Positions 56,093 through 64,000 of a stretch of 64,000 nucleotides of DNA are shown piece after piece. Position 1 is the stretch's first letter. Each line of letters opens with the position of its first letter. The translations under genes were made by a program, and so were the position numbers. The notes beneath the pieces are model-generated. The model was not told where the DNA came from. It was given only the letters and a program-made list of their open reading frames with translations, and searched no databases. Origin of the DNA: Bactericera cockerelli (Eukaryota; Arthropoda; Insecta; Hemiptera; Triozidae); assembly GCA_024516035.1 (NCBI GenBank), contig CM044956.1, positions 28,431,101 to 28,495,100 on the forward strand. The letters run 5' to 3'.

Positions 56093-56379
56093 TTTTTTTT
56101 TTTTGTTTTTTTTTTTTTTTTTTAAAGTGGGGTTTAACGTCGCTTTCAACTGCCATGGTCATATCACGACGGGGGTTTTACCCTCCATTCGCAGGAAACT
56201 CACAAACCTTCTACTCACATTGACCTCACCCAGCCTGGGGCCGGGAAAAGCCAGCGTCACGAGAATGAGAATTTGAATGGTCACCCATCCAAGTCTTAAC
56301 CTCGCTGGATGTCGCTTAACTTCGGTGTTCTGAAGGGAACCGGTGTATTCAACATGCCATCGACGCTGGCTCTATCTGG
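56093..56379 (-). mobile_element. 5S rRNA-derived SINE, best-preserved copy
   Basis: Minus-strand head at 56379-56277: GTTGAATACACCGGTTCCC, ACACCGAAGTTAAGCGACAT and GAGGTTAAGACTTGGATGGG followed by TGACC. These agree closely with the A-box, intermediate element and C-box region of 5S rRNA. The body (CCCAGGCTGGGTGAGGTCAA), the tail with GAAAGCGACGTTAAACCCCA and a poly(A) tail (plus-strand T run 56093-56123) follow. The full order head-body-tail-poly(A) marks it as a retroposed SINE, not a 5S gene. Confidence 0.88.
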
Positions 56380-56459
56380 TTTATTTGTGATGTTATATCA
56401 CAACGTATGTCAGGTGATTGACGAAATTTCAAGTAACATATTCATTTTTTATTCTCGTA

Positions 56460-56645
56460 TTTCACAAGTGTTCGTCTCTACCAATACTCATTTTTCCTCT
56501 CAAGATATTAGTGAACCACGTAACATCCAAAATACAGATATAAAAAAGTCTAATTCCTCCGGAATTCGAACTCAGCTCATTTCAATGTATGTCTGGTGCG
56601 CTAGACCACTCAGACACTGGACTCCTGACACCGTCGAGCATAAAA
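56460..56645 (-). mobile_element. tRNA-derived SINE, Ser/Leu-like head
   Basis: Minus strand: GTGTCTGAGTGGTCTAGCGC (A-box), an anticodon-arm-like CCAGACATACATTG, then GAGTTCGAATTCCGG (B-box). The body shares CCTCTCAAGATATTAG-type sequence loosely with the 304-bp family. Confidence 0.6.
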
Positions 56646-56807
56646 AGTATTTGAAGGGCTCGGGAAATCATAAATAATGAGTACATTTTTTAGATACCTG
56701 TGTAGAAAATATGTAGAATGCAAAACATTGAAAAGAGAACATTGGATATGTGATAAAACAATGAATTAACATTTTTTTTATTAATAAATTATTGAACAAT
56801 AGATAGC

Positions 56808-57000
56808 ACAGTCTGAGTTGGACCGGGAATAGCTAGCATCAAGATTGTCCAAAATTTAGATAGTCACCCATCAAAGGTCGTTGTTACATACTTCCATACA
56901 TCTGTTCATAGGAGCTGTTTTAAATATATTCGCTGGTCGTTGCTTGACATCATTGACAGTACGAAAACTGGTGAACTCAACGTGTCATCGACACTCCTAT
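56808..57000 (-). mobile_element. 5S-derived SINE, degenerate copy
   Basis: GATAGTCACCCATCAAAGGT, GCTTGACATCATTGACAGTA and GTGAACTCAACGTGTCATCG on the plus strand parallel the better copy at 56277-56379 (TGGTCACCCATCCAAG, CGCTTAACTTCGGTG, GTATTCAACATGCCATCG). The copy contains extra sequence near 56890-56930. Confidence 0.6.
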
Positions 57001-57564
57001 CGACTCACAACGTGCCTGTGAGATATAAATTGTAGGTACTTCTTTCGCTGAGAAGGCTGAGATGGGAATTGTAATAATTATTTTCAAATTGGCTTCCATC
57101 TCGGAAAAAAACTTGTTTAAACTCTTCAAAAGGATAAAGAAATTTAAAACTATTAAACAACAAGAATCACCAGACAAAAATTATTTTTGAAAAGATTAGA
57201 AAATGTAAACTTTAACACAAATGATTTTCACACAGAGGTGATAATACCCTCTGTGTGAAATGGGCCATATTCAAAGAAAAATAGTAATTGCTCGTGAGCA
57301 AAGAAAAAGTTTGCAAGCTTTATTTTTAGCTTTGTGATGTACATATATCTTTTACTTCCATTGATACAAAAGCTTTTGATATTTGATAAAAGAAAAAACT
57401 CTTTATTGCACTCAAAACTCTTTTATTATAGATCGAAGCAACTCCTTTGGATTTCTTTTAAATAGGGCCCAATATTGCGTCTGTGCGGAAACTGAATCGA
57501 GAGAAACTGAGTCACAATTTGTGTACTTGATTGGCCAGAAAATTTTCAAAATCCCGACGGTTGT

Positions 57565-57567
<3 letters not shown>

Positions 57568-57595
<28 letters not shown>
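57568..57595 (-). repeat. Poly(T) tract, possible retroposon tail
   Basis: 28 T on the plus strand. Read on minus, a GC-richer block (57596-57840, ending CTCCCGGGCATCCCCACCC) runs into this A tract, as a poly(A)-tailed retroposon would. No coding part was recognised. Confidence 0.5.
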
Positions 57596-57920
57596 GGGTG
57601 GGGATGCCCGGGAGGTAAAATCCTCTCTTACTCCCAACATTAAAACTCCCACTCTTATTGGAGTGTGAGTGTTAATGCTGAGATTAGGACGAATATTGTC
57701 GTAGTGACAGTAGACAGTGTGGGGATGATGTACACCACTCGGAGAGGATAGAGGACCCTCTCAGGATGATGCAAACCGACCCACTAAAAACCCCCCTCAT
57801 CATCCATCATACACACGAAAGAGGCTGCCCCGGCACCATACAAGATATTACTTCAGGGCAGCTCTTTATTAGATGCATCCTTCCTCAGACAGAGTATTAC
57901 AATATATGGCCCCTTCATCA

Positions 57921-57965
57921 ATACAATACAATACAATACAATACAATACAATACAATACAATACA
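57921..57965. repeat. (ATACA)n microsatellite
   Basis: Nine uninterrupted ATACA units. Confidence 0.97.
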
Positions 57966-58017
57966 TTATCTATTTCATGGCCTGTTGCTTTTCTCTATTT
58001 CCTTATCTGTTCTTTCT

Positions 58018-58082
58018 TTCTCTTTCTTCTTCTCTCTCTCTCTCTCTCTCTCTCTGCCTCTCTCTCTCTTTCTCTCTCTCCT

Positions 58083-58120
<38 letters not shown>

Positions 58121-58141
58121 ACTCTCTCTCTTTCTCTTTCT
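58018..58141. repeat. (CT)n microsatellite
   Basis: CT repeats with scattered interruptions; open frames across it are artefacts. Confidence 0.97.
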
Positions 58142-58595
58142 AATACAGTAATACTAATGTACATAGTTATATACTTAATATATTAACCACATGTGCATGG
58201 TCTTACAAATTTAAAATCTACTTGTTCCTATGGTTATTAAAGTATACAAATGACTCAAATGTACATAATAATTTTAGGAAATGGGCTGTAGGTTGAGGAG
58301 GGGGGTGCTGCCACCTCCCCCCTCCTCCCTCCACAGGGAAAACTTAATGTCTAATTCCCTACCTAAATTACTTTCTACATTTTTAAAAGGACTCATTCAC
58401 AGGTGGTTAGTGTTTATTTTTTATTATCTATGTACATTTTTTTTTTTTTATAATTAGGTTTATGAATCATTTAGGTACTATCTTTCATACAGTTTTTCTT
58501 GTTACACTTTGTCTCATCCTCCGCTTACTCTTACTTATCTCATCACATCACCTCCATATCACCACCACCTTATACATATGTGAAAATATCACCTA

Positions 58596-58597
<2 letters not shown>

Positions 58598-58628
<31 letters not shown>
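58598..58628. repeat. Poly(T) tract
   Basis: 31 T on the plus strand, 11 bases beyond the stop of the 50-codon minus-strand frame. It could be the poly(A) tail of a retroposed sequence. Confidence 0.9.
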
Positions 58629-58634
<6 letters not shown>

Positions 58635-58639
58635 AATAA

Positions 58640-58792
58640 CTAAGATGGTATGTCATTGAGATCATCATTACTTATGTCCGGGTCTTGAATTCTTGTCTCT
58701 TGTTTCCATCTATCAATATCTTTATTCTTCTGCTTCAGTATTCCAGAGATGTAGTTCTTGATTAAATCCCAATTGTTTCGACTTTCCAGCAT
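58640..58792 (-). CDS. Short frame of 50 aa inside the 3.7-kb element
   Basis: ATG at 58792, 12 bp inside the right terminal repeat. The frame encodes MLESRNNWDLIKNYISGILK and an acidic end (DLNDIPS). The composition looks protein-like, but no family was recognised. It may be the remnant of a transposase N-terminus or of a retroposed gene end. Confidence 0.25.
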   Translation of the reverse strand: MLESRNNWDLIKNYISGILKQKNKDIDRWKQETRIQDPDISNDDLNDIPS

Positions 58793-58834
58793 GACCTAAA
58801 GTAGTTTTAGGGACGTTCAAAAATACGGGCCTAA

Positions 58835-58975
58835 GCCGGACTTTGTAGCTGTATATTACGTCTGTGGCGTAACGGAGCTGTGGCCAGCCTTCGTGACGCT
58901 ACGCGCTGATAAAATCTAAGGGTCGACTTTGATTTACTAACCCCGTTTGATAATACGGCCCTAAGTAGTACAATA
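58835..58975 (-). mobile_element. Other half of the MITE split by the 3.7-kb element
   Basis: CGGACTTTGTAGCTGTATAT, GCTGATAAAATCTAAGG and GATAATACGGCCCTAAG match the reverse complement of the left half of the MITE at 31515-31760, ending at its conserved tip. Confidence 0.75.
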
Positions 58976-58989
58976 AAACTGCAGTATTC

Positions 58990-59335
58990 ACTGGAAAAAC
59001 TTAGGCCCCTTCTGAAACTTTTAGGGATTGTTATGGGTTCAAATGCGTATTAGCGTTATATAGTATATTTATAATTATATTTTATTAAATTTTGATTAAA
59101 CTCTGAAATTCAAGAAAATCCGAAATTTTGGACAAAAAAGTTGCCGATACAGAATATACGAAAAACGGTATTCTACAAAAAGAAATTTGAAGACAAGCGG
59201 TTGACAATTTCTGTAAATACAAGTGATTTAGTAAAACTACTCTGATTCTAGTGATAATGAAAGTTGAACTTTTTTATTACCATTCATGAGGAAGTAATGT
59301 GTCCATAATAGGCAGTGTGATATGATATTTTGTAG
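58990..59335 (-). repeat. Dispersed repeat R copy
   Basis: Minus strand: ACACATTACTTCCTCATGAA start, CACTTGTATTTACAG, CAAAATTTCGGATTTTCTTG and CTATATAACGCTAATACGCA, in the family order. Confidence 0.65.
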
Positions 59336-59394
59336 TGTGATCACAGGATTGAGTCATCCAACACATCATGTGGTTATATCTGTCATGACGGACC

Positions 59395-59485
59395 ATTCAG
59401 AGCTCTTAGAATAAAAGTCTGCGGTTCACTGGACTCACCACACACCGCATCACAAGCTGAGGGTCGCAGGTTTGACCCAGCTATG
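59395..59485 (+). repeat. tRNA-like SINE head, degenerate
   Basis: GGTCGCAGGTTTGACCC resembles a B-box and GTTCACTGGACTCACCACAC lies at the expected upstream distance, but the A-box is poor. Confidence 0.35.
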
Positions 59486-59639
59486 GACAACAGTAGCACT
59501 ACTTCCTGTGAGACAACAAACCTGAACTTAGTTAATATTAATTCCGGTTATTATCTAAGGATTCTAAGCGTTAAGTCTTATTCGGCTGGTCATCTAGTGG
59601 GTACCTACCTACCTACTATAGGAACATTTCTAATTTTAA

Positions 59640-59835
59640 TGGGCTCGACCATCTACAATCCTATATGTGAACAAAATTTTGATGAAATCCGTTCAGTAAT
59701 TTCTGAGGTTTGCGCGGTACAAGAAATGTTTTTAACCGACAGACAGACGCAAAACCAAAGCTCAGGAGGTTATGAAACATCCAGAAATATGAAAAAATTG
59801 AAATCGGAGGAAAAATTTTTTCGGAAGTAAAAAAT
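59640..59835 (+). repeat. Dispersed repeat R, right-half fragment
   Basis: GATGAAATCCGTTCAGTAAT, TTTGCGCGGTACAAG, GACAGACAGACGC, GAGGTTATGAAACATCCAG and ATTGAAATCGGAGGAAAAA match the right half at 17280-17430. Confidence 0.7.
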
Positions 59836-59949
59836 TGATTCTCATTATACTCGTAAGTAATAATGGTATAAAATACGGAGTAGTCGGTATTTTGCGGTTT
59901 TACTGCTTGACACAAGTCAAGCAGTTTTGTTAGTCTCATTTTTTGTTGT

Positions 59950-60030
59950 AAAATAAAAGTCAATGTTTGGATTCGAACCATGGTTCTTGGATTACTGCGC
60001 ATTACTGCTGACATCATTTCTGTATAGGCG
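59950..60030 (-). repeat. tRNA-like SINE head, degenerate
   Basis: Minus strand contains ATGGTTCGAATCCAAAC (B-box) preceded by GATGTCAGCAGTAATGCGC (possible A-box). No full tRNA fold could be drawn. Confidence 0.35.
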
Positions 60031-60194
60031 CATTATTTCATTATTTAAAACTTCAGATAAGTGTTTATACCTACCTAGATCTAGATAGCCTTCTACCTAG
60101 TGAAATGTTCCCCATACATATTAGTCATTCCCGACGTCAGTGTCAATCTCTGCTTACCTTCTCCAACTTTCTTTAAATTACGCTATTTCTCACA

Positions 60195-60400
60195 TTTTAT
60201 GTATACTTCCTCGTGATTGCTTCACATTGTATAAACTTGGCAATTTTGAGATTTTGTTCTAAAGCACTTGTATCACCAAAACCGTTTGACCGATTTTCTT
60301 CAAATTTGTTTTGTATGGTAGACAACCATTTTTTACAACCATTTTTTAAATTATGCATCGGAAAGTCGTAGACCCGATTTTTAATATTAGCATTTGCGGA
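60195..60400 (+). repeat. Dispersed repeat R, left-half fragment
   Basis: TACTTCCTCGTGATTGCTTC, CTTGGCAATTTTGAGATTT, CACTTGTATCACCAAAACCG and TTCTTCAAATTTGTTTTG match the family. Confidence 0.7.
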
Positions 60401-60804
60401 AGTAATATTCATTAACAACGCTTGGTAGGTATCGGCAGAAAATGAAATAGAAACCTCCACTAAGACAAATACATAGATAGCTATTTGTCTTGGTGGAGGT
60501 GGCAAGTTCACTTTTAATAGTTGCGTCCTTGTGCGTTCAAGCACCAAAGTTACACCTCTAAAATGCAAATGTAAATCTCGAGTGCTACAGATTCTAGTGT
60601 TGGGTTTACATTGAATAATAAAACTGGAAAATCATACCTTACAGACATTACAACAACCTATGAGTTGAGGTCACCAAGAGAAAGAAGTGTTTCCCAAACG
60701 ATGTATCAAATAATTTATTTTGACCACCTTTCCTCAAACGCTATAAATACGTGCATTATAATTATCTATTATTGAAGAAGAAAAAATTACCAACAATATT
60801 AAAA

Positions 60805-61150
60805 ATACACTGCCAGTTGGCATGGACACAATACTTCTTCTTGATTGGTTCACATTGTATACACTTGGCAATTTTGAGATTTTATATTAAATCACTTGTA
60901 TCTAGAAAACTATCAAACCGATATTCTTCAAATTTGTTTTATATGATAGAACACCGTTTTTCCTACATTCTAAATCCCACAAAAAAATCTGTATCGGCAA
61001 ACAGAACGAACACAAACAAGCCTGACCGCAAACTTTTCACTTACAGGCTTATAATTATATCTCGTGAACGGTACACCCAATTTTGATTAAATTTTGTATG
61101 AATATGCGTATTCGCGTTTTACATAGTGAAATTATATATGTAAAAAAATT
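60805..61150 (+). repeat. Dispersed repeat R copy
   Basis: CACTGCCAGTTGGCATGGAC, ATACTTCTTCTTGATTGGTT, AAATCACTTGTATCTAG, ATATCTCGTGAACGGTACAC and CGCGTTTTACATAGTGAAAT occur in family order. Confidence 0.7.
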
Positions 61151-63084
61151 ACAATAAATTTTTATTGAGCTTATAATAATATTCTGTAGCGAGGAAAGAC
61201 TACGATCAGTCCCTACTGCAAGCGAAACTTTCCCAGAGACTTCGTAACTTTGGAGACTTGTAAGAGCGGCAAAATAGGATAAATCAAAAGAATGATCCAA
61301 GATACTCATTTTTTAAAGGTTCGTTCATTACCGTTCTCAAAAATATATGGTTCCATTTAAATTTCTGGAGTGGACCTGAATCAAACCTAGAAGGGCACCC
61401 TTGAAAAAATGTTCGAGTTCACCAAAAGTTTTCCCCTTGTTCAGGAAGAAAAATATTTTTTCTGTTGAATCAATAGTTTCCGAGTAATTGCGCTGGTTCG
61501 TTTGAGACACCCTGGATAATATAGAGCTATAGTTTTATTTTAGAGTTAATATGGTGCTGCAGTAGGTTTCACCCTGTAAGCTTGATCATTACTCCACTCT
61601 ACTACCTATACTGTGTGTTCAGAACTTTATGGCTTGGCTGTCTATAACCAGATTGGTGTGAAAGGTCTTGAACCTCTTCAGTCCGTATGAGTCTCGTGAT
61701 ATGGCTTGGACTTGGACACATGGACATGTGAAAGTCTTTCACTTGGTAGAACAACTGAATGGAACCGCTTAAGAGCTCTGAGAGTTAGGCTCATCAACTT
61801 TGATGATCAATTTGTAGAGATAGATGAGACAAAGTAAATGCATTCGATATTTATGAGATAGTTTTAAGATCTTAGTAGCAGTTTTATAGTATACAATTTA
61901 CAATGAAAGAGGCCCAGAGCTAAACAAGGTACATATTAGGTACACCTTATTCTATTAGATACTACTAAATCTTGTCAAAAAAACATTATGAGTTGCTTCA
62001 TACTTGAATGTATATGAGACTGACGTGGAAGTGCAAACTTCAGTGTGATATGTTAAAACTGACAACAAAATAAAGGAAACATGTAGGTCCAAGTTATTGT
62101 AAGTATTAGAAGATATAGGTAGTTACCAAATGTTTATATACTTGAAATACTTTGAAGAGGTTTCTAACATTTATTCACAATCCTCGCCATCTACCTCAGG
62201 AATGCAAGAAGTGGTGGGAGGGTGGAGAGTTGCAGGAAAATATTAGTCCGAATGACTTTATGTAATTTGAAGGACGCTTGGCTTTACTAAATTACTACAC
62301 CTGGACAACCTTGTATTGTCCGTTAGTAGAGAGAGAAAGACAGTCTAAGCCGCGTCCCCACCGGTGTTGATCAACATGTTGAGTCGAACGCAACCCGATT
62401 CAAGGCAATAAAGATGAAAGGAAGTTTTGATGAACAGGAAATTTCAGTACCTAATCAACAGTCTAGAGAGAAGTAGATACGCATTATAAAAATGATTTTC
62501 ATGTCAAAAGACCAGGATTCATCGAGTTGATTAGGGATCGACTTTTGATAATTACGGCAGCAGTTAGCAGAATGTCTTCCTCCCTCATTTTAAAATTATT
62601 GATAGTTATTAAAATGAAATATCAAAAAAATATTTTTTTACGTAGAAACAATCAAAGTTGCACCACACTTAACTTGAGAAAAGTAAATGTTGAATCTTGT
62701 TGGTCAACTCAAAAGCGTCTACAATGAAAATTTCGGTGGTGACGGTGCTGTGTTGATCAATTGTTGAACAAAATTGTTGATCAACACGTTGAACACGTAT
62801 AACTAATAATGATTATGTATTCAGTATAGAGTGTGGACAATGTGAGTATGACCTGTGTGGAATTCAGAACAGAATAAATATTATATTATTCAGGACATAA
62901 TTATTAGATATTCAGAGGTTCTTGACCAACTATTCATTATGATGGAGATATCATTCAGAGAAAGCACGCATTGAAATGCCGAAATCACACCTCATATTTG
63001 AATTCACAACCCTAAAGCTTTGTAAAGGTTGTCGAGTGATGTCACAGTAACATTATGACTGCTATCATAAATACTTAAGCCCGC
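61151..63084. other. Intergenic or intronic DNA, no gene recognised
   Basis: TTGATCAACATGTTGA-type palindromes occur near 62363-62385 and again near 62752-62800 (TTGTTGATCAACACGTTGAA). They may be ends of a small decayed element. A lone end-like GAGACACCCTGG lies near 61504. No gene was recognised. Confidence 0.4.
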
Positions 63085-63232
63085 TAGCGACCTCAGTCTG
63101 TAGCTTGATAAATAAGACGGGGGACTTGTAATCTGGAGGTCGGTGGTTCAAGTCCCAAGTTTTACAAAAATTTAGTGATGCTATTTGGAGTAGTTGTAAT
63201 ATCACGATTGTGGTTAACACAAATATGATTAC
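63085..63232 (+). mobile_element. tRNA-derived SINE, Thr-like family, copy 4
   Basis: CGACCTCAGTCTGTAGCTTG, GGACTTGTAATCTGGAGGTC, the GGTTCAAGTCC B-box, and the tail AATATCACGATTGTGGTTAA. More diverged than the other copies. Confidence 0.75.
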
Positions 63233-64000
63233 TTAAACATAAAAACTTACTCAAGCCCGACATTGAAATTCAGCATGAAAGTTAGCTTAGGGATTGATCT
63301 ACTCTGAGGTCGGTCAATTGTCTCTAACCTACCTGGCCAATGATTCAAAACAAAAAAAAAAAGATACAAGAATAAATGGTTTTGAATTAGATCAGAAGAG
63401 ATGAGGGCTTGCAACTCAAGGCGTGGGTAGGTAAGGTTCTGTGTGGTAGAGACATGAGACAGTATACTAATGGTATGTGACGCAGAACTTGATGAGGAAA
63501 TGGACGAGAATCAGGAAATTGAATAAAGAAAATACGAGAGAGACACGCCCTCGATATTGAAATAGAAAAACAAAGAACAAAAAAGAAATTAATAAAATTA
63601 GCCACTTATCCAGGGTTTTTTTTAAATACATTTATTATCCAAAAGGATTTGGGTCTATAATAATCCAAATTTGTTTTCTTCAATTTAATTGTTGTACAGG
63701 TAACTTATAACAAACTATCCTTCCGTTTGACCGAATAATTCAGGACCTCAAAATCCTCAGTTAATAAGATTAACCTGAATACATGATCGAGTTCTCATTC
63801 TGATTGAAGATGATCACTACATTATATCATTTATGAATGTTATCGTTATCACTATTAAATATGGAGTGCGCTAAACATCGGGATACACTGAATTATTGAA
63901 GATTTAAATAGCATTATGAACACATCAATATCTATGTAGATCAATGCAAAAACACTAGTGTCTACGGAGTATGTGATCAGACAGGTATTGTCCAAAGAGG
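63233..64000. other. Intergenic or intronic DNA, no gene recognised
   Basis: AT-rich to the window edge; an A run lies near 63351-63361. Nothing further supported. Confidence 0.4.

Larger units (their letters stand above)
55126..58831. mobile_element. 3.7-kb PIF/Harbinger-like element, TAA target duplication
   Basis: The 28-bp ends (GGCCCGTATTTTTGAACG onward at 55126-55153, complement at 58804-58831) differ at one position. TAA flanks both sides (55123-55125, 58832-58834), the three-base target typical of PIF/Harbinger. The interior holds 5S-derived SINEs, a tRNA-derived SINE, poly(T) tracts and microsatellites, and one 50-codon frame near the right end, but no recognisable transposase. The element interrupts a MITE with related ends. 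Confidence 0.8.

Noticed and set aside
56277..56379. A true 5S rRNA gene.
   Set aside because: The 5S ends are missing and the head is joined to SINE body and poly(A) tail.
1..64000. CRISPR arrays or prokaryotic operons.
   Set aside because: Direct repeats present are minisatellites or transposon copies; there are no spaced identical repeats and no prokaryotic gene layout.

Overview
The window looks like nuclear DNA of an arthropod, most probably an insect. The reasons are split coding exons with GT-AG borders that match insect chitin synthase, a BEL/Pao LTR retrotransposon, Tc1-like elements, AT-rich intergenic DNA, and several SINE families with Pol III-type heads. A hemipteran is plausible but the sequence does not prove it. 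There is no bacterial-style gene organisation and no CRISPR array.

Host genes. Six consecutive minus-strand exons at 40731-43935 encode the N-terminal membrane domain of a chitin synthase. All five internal introns have GT-AG borders and compatible phases. The first coding exon (expected above 43935) and the catalytic exons (expected below 40731) were not found. A second likely host gene lies on the same strand at 19676-20629: an intronless 317-codon frame for a secreted, glycosylation-rich protein of unknown function. If the assembly is right, it sits inside a chitin synthase intron of at least 40 kb. A 100-N scaffold gap (38793-38892) lies between the two, so a misjoin is possible.

Mobile DNA, left to right. 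1-10 kb: 5S-rRNA-derived and tRNA-derived SINEs and a nine-copy minisatellite. 10349-17105: a complete, recent BEL/Pao element with visually identical 376-bp LTRs, a TCAGA target duplication and one frameshift in pol; it split an older dispersed repeat. 19-22.3 kb: inverted copies of a 650-bp repeat flank the orphan gene. 22403-23096: two 304-bp SINEs inserted head-out in opposite orientation, each with its own target duplication, making a near-perfect hairpin. 31-40 kb: a MITE, more SINEs, a dead Tc1-like element, and a second Tc1-like element folded into an inverted duplication beside the gap. 50.5-54 kb: a 2.84-kb element with about 457-bp terminal inverted repeats abuts another inverted-repeat element that itself carries a nested MITE. 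55-59 kb: a 3.7-kb PIF/Harbinger-like element inserted into a MITE and filled with 5S-derived SINEs and microsatellites.

The most unusual signals are the 5S rRNA-derived SINE family, the paired-SINE hairpin, the two insertions datable from paralogous empty sites, a 68-nt miRNA-precursor-like hairpin at 45029-45096, and the orphan secreted-protein gene. All sequence comparisons were made by eye, so percent identities are not given and boundaries of old repeats are approximate.
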